In this document: one piece after another, positions 10,676 through 22,300 of the stretch
Position numbering within the stretch: the first letter of the stretch is position 1
Layout of the letters: each line of letters begins with the position of its first letter
NCBI GenBank assembly: GCA_032717465.1
Contig: CM064732.1
Coordinates: 34,477,455-34,541,454 of the forward strand
Length of the DNA stretch: 64,000 nt
DNA from: Coenobita brevimanus
Lineage: Eukaryota; Arthropoda; Malacostraca; Decapoda; Coenobitidae
Direction of reading: 5' to 3'
Notes under the pieces: model-generated
What the model was told of the DNA's origin: nothing
What the model saw: only the letters and a program-made list of their open reading frames with translations
Databases searched by the model: none
Position numbers and translations under genes: made by a program

Positions 10676-12732
10676 AAAAAATGGAAATAGCAGGACCGAA
10701 AAACAATAATCAAAACAAGCCAGCAGGTACGGCCCAAAAGTCATCAGTATTTAACTCATACTTAAATAACATCTGAATCACTCTGTCAATTTAAAATTGC
10801 TAGAAACCATGCAAAAGCTGTAATAAATCTAGCTAAATCAAACCTTCTTCAAAATCAAGCATCAAAACTACTTAACAACCCTAATGACAATAGAATATTC
10901 TGGTCAACTCTCAGTTTTTTCAATAATAACTTTAACAAGTCATCATCCACTTCCCCACTATAATCTTCAGATGACAACATTACAAATGACCCGCGTGGAA
11001 AAGCAAATATCTTTGCCAGTACATTTGCCAGAAATTCTACTACAGTAGAGAGGAAGTCAACCAGAACGTCCCAGTACTAAAACTTGACTCTCCCGAAATT
11101 GTTCCACTTAAAATACAGACATGTAAAATCCATCCTAGACAATTTACCAACCAACAAAGCTCCAGGCCCAGATGGAATTCCTCCAATTGTTTTGAAAAGT
11201 GTTACCTAGAACTACCCTCTGTTCTAGCAAAATTATTCAGACTATGCATACGTACTTCATTCACTAATTCATGGAAAGAAGCCAATATCCACCCAATTCC
11301 AAAGAAGGGAAGTTCCTCTGACCCCTCTGATTACAGACCAATAGCTGTCACATCTCTTGGTAAATTATTTGAAATTTTAATTAATAAGCACATACTTAAA
11401 CATCTTGAATCCAACAACTTACTTGGTGATAGACAACATGAAATTCGCCACGAAAGATCCACCATCGACATACTCAATCTCCTGACTCATACCATCCGTC
11501 AACTCATGCAGTAGTCTTTGATATTTCTAAAGCTTTCAACAGAGTCTGGCACCGTTCCCTGCTGTCCAAACTCCCTTGCTATGGACTAACGCCTATTGTT
11601 TCTCTGCTTTCGTCATATCTCAGCGACAGAAAAATAAGAGTAAAAGTAAATGATGTATATTCCAATTTCCACTCAGTTAACACTGGCATGCCACAGGGAT
11701 CAGTTCTGGTGCCAACCCTGTTCATGGTTCATATTAATGATCTCTCATCTGTCACCCACAATCCCAACCATTCCTATGCAGATGACTCAACACTTCACAG
11801 TTCATTCACACTCAAACACCCATTTACAAAATCTAATATATCTAATTCTCAGCTCAGTACAGCCATCTCCATTAATCAAGATTTAATTACGATCAATGAA
11901 TGAAGACAAAATAACAACCTTGTCTCATTTAATGCTAGTAAAACCAAATATATACAATTTACTAATAGACAGTTATTGCCAGATTCGTAAATTACCTTCA
12001 ATGCTACTAATATTCCCGTGTCCAAAAGTACTGAAATTCTCGGTGTCTCACTTAACAATGCCCTCAGCTGGACCTCTCATGTCAGATCACATGCTACAAC
12101 CACCTCAAAGAAACTTGGATTATTGCATGTCAGATCACATGCTACAACCACCTCAAAGAAACTTGGATTATTGTACTTCTTGACTGACGAGCAGTTACCT
12201 ATAATTAAAAAGTCATGTGCACTATCAGCTTGAACATTGCTCACCCTTGTGGAATGGATGTGGAGAGGTTGCATTAAAACAACTAGACAAAATTTAGAAC
12301 AAAGATGTTGGAAATATTAATAACCCTGCTGTCATAAATAAACTGCCTTCCTTAAAAGTAAGAAGGAATGTTGCCTCCCCTGCATTATTTTACAGTTATT
12401 TTTATATCAAAAACTCAGATGAAGTTGCGTCCATTGTGCCACCTCTCCATGCCTTCCCTCGTGCTACACGGGCATCTCGTAATGCTCATTACTGAAATGT
12501 CACACAGCCATATTGCAGAACTTCAGCCTACCAGAATTCTTTTACTCCCTAAACTGCATCTCTCTGGAACTCATTTCCTCGGAAATGTTTCCCCCCAAGT
12601 TTTAACCTACAGCTGTTCAAGTTCAACTGTTGCAGATATTTTATGAATGGAGGACGCCAGTAATCTGGTGTATGGATTATTATTTTCTATTCATTTGTTT
12701 TTTCTTCCTCTGTTCTGTTATTTAAAAAAAAA
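10676..12732 (+). mobile_element. jockey-like LINE, 5'-truncated and degenerate
   Basis: A non-LTR reverse transcriptase can be followed over many frameshifts. Near 10794 is IARNHAKAVINLAKSN. Near 11150 is NKAPGPDGIPPIVLK, then IPKKGSSSDPSDYRPIAVTS and DISKAFNRVWHRSLLSK. At 11700 come PQGSVLVPTLFMVHINDL and the catalytic SYADDST box (YADD intact). Then ILGVSLNNALSWTSHV, and near 12300-12600 a C-terminal region ending LFKFNCCRYF. No endonuclease domain is present, so the 5' end is truncated. A 3' A-rich tail at about 12721-12732 directly abuts the hAT transposase fragment, suggesting insertion into it. It is related to the LINE at 57.6-60.6 kb but more decayed. Confidence 0.85.
12078..12173 (+). 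repeat. 48-bp exact tandem duplication
   Basis: Two identical 48-base copies (12078-12125 and 12126-12173) inside the LINE C-terminal coding region. The duplication is in frame and repeats the 16 residues beginning HVRSHATTTSKK. Confidence 0.98.
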
Positions 12733-12734
12733 AT

Positions 12735-12800
12735 GTTTGTAGCACTGCTTGATGACTCAACAGATGTGAGTTCTTGTTCACAGCCACTCGTGTTTGTTAG
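12735..12800 (+). pseudogene. ZBED5-like hAT transposase, 5' fragment
   Basis: Reads MFVALLDDSTDVSSCSQPLV then FVR. This matches the first catalytic Asp region (LDESTDVS-like) of hAT transposases of the ZBED5/Buster-Charlie type. The frame resumes at 14431 after removal of a 1622-bp insertion, joining the conserved FVR to YV. Everything upstream is lost to the LINE. Confidence 0.8.
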
Positions 12801-12829
12801 GGTATTAGGATTGTATTGGATGTCAGTAT

Positions 12830-12960
12830 TTAAACATCCGCAGATGCGGATGTGAATGTGGATGTCATGTTTCTGTATCTTGCGGATGTGGATATCTGTT
12901 TCTAAAAACTGCGGATGTGAAAATATGACATCCTCATGGATGCGGATGCGGATGTTTTAG
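12830..12960 (+). repeat. subterminal GATGCG/GATGTG hexamer cluster, left
   Basis: Repeated GCGGATGTG/GCGGATGCG motifs with interruptions, just inside the left end of the TIR element. Such subterminal motif arrays are usual transposase-binding regions in hAT elements; binding here is inferred. Confidence 0.75.
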
Positions 12961-13133
12961 GATATATTGTTGCATAATCACTTAACTAAAGCTCAGCCCT
13001 TGGAGACAGCTGCCTATCCTTTATCCCGGCCTTGGGAACTGATTTTTTCCTACTTTTAAAATATTCATAATGAACTCAGCTACTGTAAAAAATAGTGTTT
13101 TCAGAGAGTGGTACTTTCAACACCTTCCTTTAA

Positions 13134-13907
13134 CCCGCTCCATCCTGACGTTTTCTGGGCAGTGGTACGCCCCAGTCCCAACATTTTTGGACCTTTTTTT
13201 TTTTTGGCTCAAACATCCGCTTTTGGTGAAGAACATCGAAAATTCATAGAGAAATCGCTCACCTGAGGTTTAAAATACTCGATCCAAGTAGGAGTACCTC
13301 CTTATCTTACAGGGTTTTCTATCAGGCTGGCTGCAAAGAAAACGAGTTCTGTGGGAGGATAACTATTCTACACCACTCATAAACGGTATTTATTTATTTA
13401 TTTATTTGGTACGAATTTATATGTAGTACGAGAGTATATTGGTTTTCAAACGGTAATATAGGCATTATAAGCATTGTTTCACTCACTAACTCATCACCAT
13501 TCCTGACCTTTTTTTGCCACATTACCTGATCATCATTTCTGACTGTTTCTTCCTCTAATGTTTGTCCTCCACATTGTCATCGATTGGGGAATCACTCTGG
13601 CCCTGAATTTCGTACTGTGGCATGACATGGCTTTACTGGCCAGGTCACTGATAACAGGTGAATTGCTGAGAAAAGGTCATGCAGGGGGGGGAAAGAGGTC
13701 ATGCTGGGTAAGGCATTGTCCCTGTCTGGCATCTTGTAGAGGAAGGTGTCCCGTGTATACGTGCCAAAAATCACTTGTGAAAATTGAAAATTGTGCAAAT
13801 TAGGGACCTTGCAATGTCCTTGCAATGTTGCCGCGTTAATTTACGTCTCCGGGATGTGAGTTCACATCATGTGAGGACGTGAATTCACGTCTCCGGAACG
13901 GGGCGGG
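13134..13907 (-). mobile_element. piggyBac-like non-autonomous element, copy 1
   Basis: Flanked on both sides by TTAA (13130-13133 and 13908-13911). The ends CCCGCTCCATCC and, reversed, CCCGCCCCGTTCC both start with CCC, as in piggyBac. The interior is homologous, in opposite orientation, to 29680-30439: the shared run includes TATACACGGGACACCTTCCT and codons for MPxRDNALP-like residues. Only about 80 codons of possible protein remain, so it is an internally deleted derivative. It lies inside the 12806-14427 element and is therefore younger than it. Confidence 0.8.
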
Positions 13908-14261
13908 TTAACATACTGTGACACTTCCTTGGCCATAGTCTCCACAGCACACACTCACACAGTCATACACACTAATATAAATGCATTTTGAATCCTATTA
14001 ACCCTGTTAGACATTACAAAGTACCAAGGTAAGCGTATTACCCATACGACTCGTATTGACTTGGTGGAGTTAGTCACAGCACTTTGGTCTTGTGCTGACC
14101 GAAGCACTACAGAAGAACTACAAAATTATTGCCCTTATGACCGCCTACCAGGGTAAACAGTAGACACAGCAAGCAAGTCGCGTCACGGACAAACACTAAT
14201 GTTTTTGTTTAGGCATACATTTCAGTTAAAGTCACGGAAATGCAGTGACCTACCACATCCG

Positions 14262-14412
14262 CTTTATGTTTCGTTCAAATGCGGATGCAGATGTTTATTA
14301 AAATGCCAATGCGGATGTGGATGCAGATGTATATTTTTACATAAGCGCGGATGTGGATGCGGATGTCGAAATGGATGTGGATGTTCCACGGATGCAGTTG
14401 CGGATGCGGATA
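14262..14412 (+). repeat. subterminal GATGCG/GATGTG hexamer cluster, right
   Basis: Same hexamers as at the left end, in the same plus-strand orientation, e.g. GCGGATGTGGATGCGGATG. The Cys/Gly-rich frames over this stretch are artefacts of the hexamers. Confidence 0.8.
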
Positions 14413-14430
14413 TCCAATACATCCCTATTA

Positions 14431-15640
14431 GGTATGTATCCATGTATAATATCAAAGATGAATAACTCTTCTGTACACAGCTTGACTCTACCACAAAGGC
14501 ATTAGATGTAATGGAAAAACTGACTTCTTTCTTCACAGCTAACGGAATAGCCAGGGAAAATTGTTGTGCAGTCTGTTTTGATGGGGCTCCAACGATGCTA
14601 GAATCAAAATCTGGGCTACAGAAGCTTGTCAGGGAAGTAGCTCCGAATGCAAAACTGGTTTACTGTATGTTCCATCATTTTGCACTGACGTCAAAAACAC
14701 TCTGTGATGCCCTTTGCTAGGCAGTGGTAAAATGAGTCAGCTTTGTGAAAACGAAAGAGCTGAATTTTCAGTTTTTCCTGAAACTTTGTGAAGACATGGG
14801 TTCAGAGCATGAATTGCTCCTCTTTTACACCTAAGTGCGATGGCTGTCCAAGAGCAGTGTTGTGAACAGAGTATTTGAGCTTTGGAGAAAACTTAAACTT
14901 TTCCCGGAAGTGAAAGGGCAGGATGGTCTATCAAGTCTCTTCAACCAGGCATTGTAGGGGTCAAGTCTTGCATACCTGACCGACATTTTTGAGCAGCAAA
15001 ACGGGCTGAATCTGAAGCCACAACGCATGGAAACTAATGTATTTCACTTCATGGAGTGTATGGATGCAGTTCTTGCTGAACTCCAGATCTGGCAAAGGAA
15101 AGTGAATTTCAGTAAATGTTGTCATGTTTGAAAATCTTTCAAAGGTTCTTGAGATTGAAATGGATCTCAGACTTGAACCATCGCTCAAAAGTGAAATAAT
15201 TCAGCACTTGAAATCCCTGGAAAGAGAGCTCATAAGATAGTTCCCAGAATTCAAGGAGGAAGAAGGGAAATTGTTGAGCAATACATTCTCTGGCACACTT
15301 GATGTTGCTGCTATTCCCGATGATGTTAAAGATGAATTCCTTGTCATCAAGAATGCTTCTGTTGCCTGAGATCTTTATGAAGAATAATTGCTGTATTCTG
15401 GTGCTCCATATATCAGCCATATTCAGAAGTTAGTGAAATCGCACTTAGGGTCCTCTTGCCATTTTCCACAACATATTAATGTGAATCTGTTTTCTCCACC
15501 CTTCTACACATAAAAAGTAAAAGCCGAAACGAGCTGGATGTTGACCCAGATCTGAGATGTGCGTTATCAGTAACTCAGCCTTGAAGCAGTCGACTGACTG
15601 AAAGGAAACAGTATCATCCATTTCAATCATATGTAACAAT
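14431..15640 (+). pseudogene. ZBED5-like hAT transposase, 3' part
   Basis: Continues the 12735-12800 fragment. It reads STTKALDVMEKLTSFF, then CCAVCFDGAPTML with the second catalytic Asp, then CMFHHFALTSKTL with the C-x-x-H motif. Near 14830-15110 is VRWLSKSSVVNRVFELW and KPQRMETNVFHFMECM. Near 15450-15620 is LLPFSTTY, CESVFSTLLHIKSKSRNELD and DLRCALS, the hAT C-terminal dimerisation domain. At least six stops or frameshifts are present, so it is dead. Full-length relatives are about 600 residues, and this fragment corresponds to roughly the C-terminal two thirds. Confidence 0.85.
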
Positions 15641-15974
15641 ATATACATTCTGATTGATAGTTGTAAGCATAAAATTAAATGGAGACATCAAAAAGTTTTT
15701 TTTTTTTTTTTTTTTCATTATTTGTGAGGGGCTTGAAAGAAAACTGAAAGGGGGACACAAGGATGTTAAGATCCCCACAAGTGAGGAATGAAGTGAATAA
15801 CTTTGAGAAAACTGGACTAGCAGGATGATATCAGTCACAAAGTTTATATACTAAGTCGACCAACACGCATGTGGATGTAGCCTGTATGCTTCGTCACTTG
15901 TCCTAAAACAAAGGAAATGTGCCGGTACAGGGCTAATTGTAGATTCACCTGCACTTTGCCCACACTTTCTACCT
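15641..15974. other. 3' flank of hAT pseudogene, no gene
   Basis: Contains a T20-type run (15697-15716). It may hold the 3' untranslated part of the hAT element, but no matching terminal repeat was found. Confidence 0.4.
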
Positions 15975-16110
15975 TTCCTCTCAGTATCCATACCCTTTCT
16001 CACTGTATCCATATCTTCCCTCACAGTATCCATACTTTCCCTCGTAGTATCCATACCTTCCCTCACAGTATCCATACCTTTCCTCACAGTATCCATACCT
16101 TTTCTCACAG
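15975..16110. repeat. 21-bp minisatellite, about 6.5 copies
   Basis: Unit close to AGTATCCATACCTTCCCTCAC. The minus-strand reading is a 7-residue repeat (MDTVRKG-like) inside a 107-residue frame, but only the repeat supports it, so I do not call a gene. Confidence 0.95.
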
Positions 16111-16423
16111 CTTCCTTGCCCTCCATGACACTTATTTGTACGCTCAGGTATAAAACAAATAATGAAGTGCACATCAGGGTTATGACAGAAAATTATTTTC
16201 CCTGTTTTTAAAAACCTTACTATACTGGGCGATGAACTTTAATGTATAAATCACAAATATAATCTTGGTGTTGCATTTGCCTTAAAAAAGTTTCCCCACA
16301 CAAACATTTTCCATTGGGCTAAATTTGCTCATTTTTTTCAATTTGTGCTGTTCAGTCAAGATCGATACATTTCTGCTATATTTGTGTTCGCAGGGTACAT
16401 AGTATTTATTGAGACGATAATAC
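16111..16423. other. no recognisable gene
   Basis: AT-rich flank. Nothing identified. Confidence 0.4.
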
Positions 16424-18190
16424 CATGGCATGCTTCAAATCTAGTGATTTTGTCGTGAGGAATGCACAGAAATGGGGTGCCAACTCGCCAAAGTAAAATT
16501 ATACGAAGCGGCGGATTCTACCCAGGATAGGAAGTTTGACTGACTATGTCAGAATGCCTTCAAAACGTGATATACTGCGAAGGTACCATGTGTTATTATA
16601 AGAGGATAAGCTGGAGAGAAGCAGCATTCAGCAAATATATGGCGAACTAATCCAGTTATGGCAAAAGTTTAGTTTTCCTGTATTGAGTTAACAAGTGATT
16701 AAAGCACTGCCGAAGAAACTGATCAGTGAATATGAAAGCTACCAAACAAGCCCAAAAGAAGTGTTTCAAAACGAGTTTAAATTTTTTTTTTTACATAACC
16801 AAAGAAGATGGGGAGTGGCTTTGCCGGGAAGATAGCGAACTGTATCATAAACAGGTTACACCTGGTGGAAAGGTCGATATACTACACATAAACTTGCAGC
16901 ATTAACCACAATCTATCCATCAAAGAGGCGAAAACACAGTGAAGCAAGTGATACTCTAATAACACAGCAAATTGGTACATCATATGAGATTGAAATTGAA
17001 GATACTACCTCAATTGTCTCCACAAGTGATACAAACAGTAGAAATGAAGAAGCCCCAAGTACAAAGAAGATGCCATCTTCAACAACACCATGCAACGAAA
17101 TTGGTAACAGGTCATTCATTGTCAACCAATAAAACATCTAGTGTGTGCTCAACTCTTGGTGATGAAGGCATCCCTGTTGCCACACCTACAGTACTCGTAC
17201 ACAATCCGATGTATGGCGTGGCGTTGTCAGGGCTGGAGAAAAACAGAAGGAAAAAATCAGATCACTACTACAAGAAGATAAAAACTGTTGTTTGCATTTT
17301 GATGGGAAAAAAAGTATATATCCAGTAGAAAGTACCAGGTAGTCTGCCTTCAAAGCAAAACTAGGAAGACCAGTTTGGGAAAGCATATAATGTAGTAGTG
17401 GATCAGCTCAGGATATTTTCAATGGCCTTTAGAAGTTCTAGATGAATATGATGCCTGATCAAGTATTAAAATGATCATTTGTGATACAACAGCTGTAACC
17501 ACAGGACATGTGAATGGTGTTGTGGTTAAGATGCAGAAGAAAATGTCTGAAAAGGGTTTGGACAAACCACAATATATTGGATGTCAGCATCATATACTGG
17601 ACAGGATCATGTAGCATGTTTTGGACTTTTTTGTAACAAAGGTTTCCACTAAGCCAATTTTGAATTACGAATTTGATGAGGAACTGACTGAAAAGTATGC
17701 AGAACTACGAAGTTCTTTTGAAGCTGGTAAGAAAATGGAAATGGGTGAAAATCTGGGATGAAGAGATGACTTCAAGTTCCTATATGAATTGTGCAAAGCA
17801 TTCCAATTCTACAAGGAACAAGGGGCATTTCCAGAAATCAAATGGAGGAAACTACCATCATTACATAACACCCACTGGAATTCAAGGGCAATTTAAACCA
17901 TAATCGCGTAGTTCCTGCTTCCAAACTGGAGAGGCACATTGGAGATACCAGCATGCTTTATTGCCTATGGATGGCAAGAGGCATGGTTTTCTGATCAGAA
18001 ATTCAAAGAGATGTCCTGAAAAACCTACTGACCAGCGATAAAGAACTGAAGTGCCTTGAAACCCTCTGGAGCAAGGAAAGAACTTCTTTGAACATACCAC
18101 GGACCAACTTTATTGCTAAAAGGGCAATAAAATTGATGGAGGAGTTGAGTGGAAAGTGCAAGAAGGACACATACTTAGACGTGTGCATCC
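16424..18190 (+). pseudogene. broken transposase-like multi-copy ORF, second family
   Basis: Starts MACFKSSDFVVRNAQKWGAN, then MPSKRDILRRYHVLLYEDKL, QQIYGELIQLWQKFSFP and ITKEDGEWLCREDSELY. Near 17250-17310 is EKIRSLLQEDKNCCLHFDGK with a candidate first Asp. Near 17470-17520 is ICDTTAVTTGHVNGVVVKMQ, then PQYIGCQHHILDRIM with C-x-x-H. Near 17740-17890 is GWRDDFKFLYELCKAFQFY, WRKLPSLHNTHWNSRAI, and at 17990 QEAWFSDQKFKEM. I recognise this from memory as a multi-copy arthropod ORF family without an established name. The Asp and C-x-x-H pattern parallels hAT transposases. Numerous stops and frameshifts make it inactive; no TIRs were found. Confidence 0.7.
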
Positions 18191-19063
18191 TAAGGTTTAC
18201 GATTTTTGTATTTTTTGCAAAACAGTTTCACTTGATGTGTGGGATCTTTTGATGGAATTAAGCGAAATGACCAATACATTTTTACTATGTACCAAAATGC
18301 TCATCAATTCCCGTGCAGGCAAATTATTTTTTTTTAGCCATAACCCTAGTGGGACATTTCAATCCATTTATTTAATAACATCATTCATAAGAATAAATAT
18401 ATGTATGTAGGGTTATAACTACATAATATCATTCAGTAAGTGACATGGTGCATTATTTCTTTTTTCTTGCATGCATTCATATTCCTGTTGAAAGCCCTCA
18501 TTCTAAAGAAAACACGACACTGTACATAAAAGATTCCACTGACAAGAATGACATGTTCACTCAACCAAGGTCTTGAATCACCTGAGGTCCTGGTTCAGGG
18601 CTCCGTGACGTCACAAGTCAGCCTGTGTGGCCGGGTACCTTTTTTTTTTTTTTTAACTGAGTCAGAGTGGGTTGGCTCGGTATATATAGACTTAGGTCCA
18701 TCAAACCAATATAACAAAAACGTGTTAAAGGAGACTTTTTTTTTTTTTTTTTTTTTAAATATAAGTGTGCCACGAAGTGTCCTTCGATGGTTCTCGGTGT
18801 CTTTCGCTGGCCCTTGGTGAAAAGGTTTACCAAGCAGCAAGACTGAATTTTACAAGACCTTGTCGGTTATAATGGATTCCTGCACTCATATGTCGAATAA
18901 AAACTGTTTGACGTTATGTGGGTAATACTTGTAGAACTCAAGGTTAACCACATAACTACGCTGACGTATTTTTGTAATTTATTCATATTCACGGCAGTGA
19001 ATTTTATAAAGTTAAGAATGCCTCTGCTAAGGAAGGAATTACCGAAAGCTGCATCTGTTCCTT
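18191..19063. other. no gene; promoter-like motif cluster
   Basis: Contains T runs (18640-18654, 18737-18756). A small cluster holds a CRE palindrome TGACGTCA (18606-18613), an AP-1-like TGAGTCA (18658-18664) and TATATATA (18681-18688). No downstream ORF supports a promoter. Confidence 0.35.
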
Positions 19064-19330
19064 AGGCCCGAATTCAGGATGACGGTTTACCCCTTGGGTT
19101 TCAGCCTGGTTTAAACGACGATTTGGGAATATTCGATCCCAGTTTATAGCCTAGGGTTTAACTATATTCATGTCACTGGATTATAAACACGGATAACACA
19201 AAATTGAGTAATCCAGGACATAAACCTCAGTCTGAAGCATGCATTCGGATAGAGTGATCACAGCCAATCAGCATGCGTTTTTCCAGCTGGGATTTGAATG
19301 TGGCGGGAATGACAGCCTCTTAAGGAAAAA
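19064..19330 (+). mobile_element. possible Harbinger-like MITE end
   Basis: A sharp start at TAGGCCCGAATTCAGGATG and later CAGCCAATCAGCATGCG resemble PIF/Harbinger-type MITE ends that I know from other animals. No matching inverted right end was found before the A-run at 19372, so it is truncated or misassigned. Confidence 0.25.
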
Positions 19331-20580
19331 GATAAGTCGCTCCCTGTCCAGTTGGTGCATTAATATAGCAAAAAAAAAAAAAAAAAAAAATCCAATGTAA
19401 GAAAAGTGTTTACAACATGAGTGAATAAAAAAATCCTTAACGTCATGATTAAAGCGGTACCAGTGAGTTAGTAAGCTTTAGTGAAGTGCATAAGCATTAC
19501 TTTTGTAATTTAATATACTGTATCTGTATTATCATGCTGGTTAGCACTCTCTGCCAAACGTGAATATAATGGGGAAACGTCTTAATGTGGTAGTCATTAT
19601 CAGTTATTAATTACAGATACAATGTAAACATATCAAACTTAAGCAAATTGTGTCAGGCTGGATCAGTCTAACTCCACTACAAAGGAAGCGGGATTTCCAA
19701 ATAGCCTGTTTATACGCCAACTGCCATTATTTATGCTTCTTTTAAACAATTATAAATTTCTGATAGAGAATATGTATTATGGGCACTACAAAAGTATATT
19801 TGTAGATGAAAACGCTTATATTATAGGAGGACGACAGTAGATTACTCTTCGTGCAGCAGTGTTGTAGTACTTAGGTACGGTAAGACCCTCCCGTCCCATG
19901 TCCATCCGATGACTAAGGAGGCGGCAGTGTTGCCAGATTAGAAACACAGACTCATCGTACAGAGACCACAAAACTATAGAATTCACACCAAAATTTTCGT
20001 ATCCACTCATTCAATATATATAATATGGATCTTTTATGTTTGGTGTACGTTCTCTGATTTTCATGTAAATTTCATCACTAATACAGCTTTTTGAACTGAT
20101 TCTTAATTTTAATTCATTTTCGAGGGAATATTTTTTAAAAATGTTATACTTAAACATGATTTGTTATTATTAGGAATTAACCTAATTATTATTATTAACT
20201 AACCTAACCTAACGTAACTTTTTACAAAATAATTTCTCCCCAAAAAATAAATTCAAATTTGTAATCAGCTTAAAAAACTATATTAGTGACGAAGTTTACA
20301 TAAAAATCGGAGAACGTGCACCAGACACAAGAGATCCCAAAGAAGTGATACCTTTGCCGCAATATGGTACGACATACTGCATACTATCGTCTGGCAATAG
20401 CCGGAATAGAATACACAGTTCGAATTGTTGCCTCATCCAAAAGGGCAGCCAAATAACCATGGTGGTTATCCCTAACTGCACCACTTACTTCCTCATTCCC
20501 TCACTCACACACTCACTGAGTTACTGTACTTACTTGAAGAATGCAGCCCGGGCATTATGGAAGGTGTGTTAGGAAAATGA
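19331..20580. other. no recognisable gene
   Basis: Contains an A20-type run near 19371-19390 and AT-rich unique-looking DNA. Frames of 62-75 residues near 20296-20572 overlap on both strands without family resemblance. Confidence 0.45.
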
Positions 20581-21561
20581 GATTTTACCCAGTAGTAGAA
20601 CTCCCACCGGGCCAGGATTCAGACAGGGTGTGACTTCCAAAGGCCGCCTGTCATGGGGGTAGTGTCCTCTGTGTTTCCCACCCAGAACAGTTAGACATAA
20701 GTTTTTACCCAGGACATGAATTTTTGCACATTGGTAAAACATCATTCGCGCCAGGTTATCAGCACGCTGTCACCTCCCCCAGGGCCGTCCCCAGCAGGGA
20801 GAGGGAAGGACCCTAGTGGTCTTGTCAGGGTCACTATGTATGGCCAAAATTTTTTACCATAGAATATGAAATTTTACTTATTGATAGATATTAACCCCAG
20901 CCATTTTGGGGGGAAAGCTGAACCACAGAAGGTCGCGTCTCAGAGGGAAGGCATTAGTCCTCAGGCAGCAAAGCCATATACACAGCCATATTTTTCAACC
21001 TAGGGTCTGCTGGGCGAGGTTCTTCGCTTTTTGTACAAATTATGTAAATACATTATATTATCTTGCTTAAGTTATTCTAATTAGGGACGACAGCTGACGT
21101 ATATGGAAATATCCTGACTCGTCTGGTTCCCTTTCATATATTGATGGCCCCTATATTAGGTTGTGCCTCGACTGACAGTCACCAGGTGATGAGTGCAGGT
21201 ATGTAATGTAGAAAGGCATTACATATCTGCAGTCTATGGTGTTCTGTTAGTCGAGGTATTTTTACCATTAGTGTAGGTCTAGCTATTTGTCTCTGTAGGA
21301 TTTAGTATAGGTTAGCTATTTGTCTGTTAGGTGATTAGTTTTAGGGTCTTTAGATTAGTTTTTCTTTATAATATAAGGGATAAAAAATATAAAACCAAGA
21401 AAAAATTTAAAAAATAAAAATACAAAAAAAATAAATAAGATTAAAATTATTATATATATATGTACGTTTGCATGAAAGTGTGTCTGTATGTATGCATGGA
21501 AGTGTGTGTTTGTGTGTGTGTATGTATGTATATATATATGTTTGTATATATATGTATATAT

Positions 21562-21623
<62 letters not shown>

Positions 21624-21698
21624 GTGTTTGAATGGATGAGTAAATGGAGAGTGAGTCGTCCTGTCTCGGCTACCTCCCTTTCCTTGGGGAAGCAGCCT

Positions 21699-21771
<73 letters not shown>

Positions 21772-22300
21772 CTTAATAACCAGGGGCTTCGGCCCCAATG
21801 GTTGATAGGCCGGATAAAAAAAAAAATCAACCTAGGGATGCAAAATTTTGGATATAGGTAAGTCTCTACCCTAATCACATTTTAGGCAGGATGGGACTCA
21901 CGATGACCACGCATTACAGGCGGGTAGGGAAGGGAAGCTCCCAAAAGAGATAATGTCATAGTTTTTTATTTAGGAATATGGAATTTTGCAATGGTAGATA
22001 TTTACTTTCGCAACGTTTTTGGCAGGGTGAGACCCTGGAAGGCTCCACCTCTCACGGTGCGGAGAGAGGAGGGGGGGAGGTGATTGGAGGTCCTGACTAA
22101 ATCCTTTATTTATGGTCATGGTTGTTACCTAAAAACATGAAATTATGCATCCTGGTAGACGTTCACCCAGGCTACGTTTTAGACAGAATGGCACCCCTGA
22201 TGGCTACCCCTGATGGGAGGAACTGCACCCAGAGGGGTAACGCCATAGATTTCAGTAGGTACACGAAATTTCGCACAGTACAGTCACTCCAAGAACTGAA
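20581..22300 (+). repeat. degenerate ~145-bp repeat array, interrupted
   Basis: A recurring motif near ATGAAATTTTGCACANTGG, followed after some 25 bases by a GCCAGGATGG-like box and a G/C-rich stretch, occurs near 20717, 20862, 21836, 21975, 22135 and 22261. Spacings are about 126-160 bp. The units are strongly diverged. A related isolated unit lies at about 25165-25260. The array is broken by AT/GT microsatellite DNA at 21060-21800. Confidence 0.65.
21430..21768. repeat. GT and TA microsatellites
   Basis: GT/TATG units near 21478-21555, then pure TA runs at about 21564-21620 and 21702-21768, separated by 80 bases of unique DNA. Confidence 0.95.

Larger units (their letters stand above)
12806..14427. 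mobile_element. 1622-bp TIR element inserted in hAT pseudogene
   Basis: The left end TAGGATTGTATTGGATGTC and the reverse complement of the right end, TAGGGATGTATTGGATATC, match at 16 of 19 positions. Flanks TTAGGGTAT (12797-12805) and TTAGGTAT (14428-14435) are an 8-bp target duplication with one extra G on the left, typical of hAT insertion. Removing the element rejoins the transposase frame. Inside each end are clusters of GATGCG/GATGTG hexamers. There is no transposase of its own, so it is non-autonomous, and it contains a piggyBac-like element at 13134-13907. Confidence 0.8.

Noticed and set aside
15851..16174. 107-residue ORF with MDTVRKG repeats as a coiled-coil gene
   Set aside because: Only the 21-bp minisatellite keeps it open; flanking residues have no resemblance to known proteins and the opposite strand is open as well.
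20193..20215. CCTAACCTAACG as interstitial arthropod telomere repeat (TTAGG)
   Set aside because: Only two to three units; expected by chance in AT-rich DNA.
21468..21878. 102- and 104-residue frames of Ile/Tyr repeats
   Set aside because: Translated TA microsatellites.
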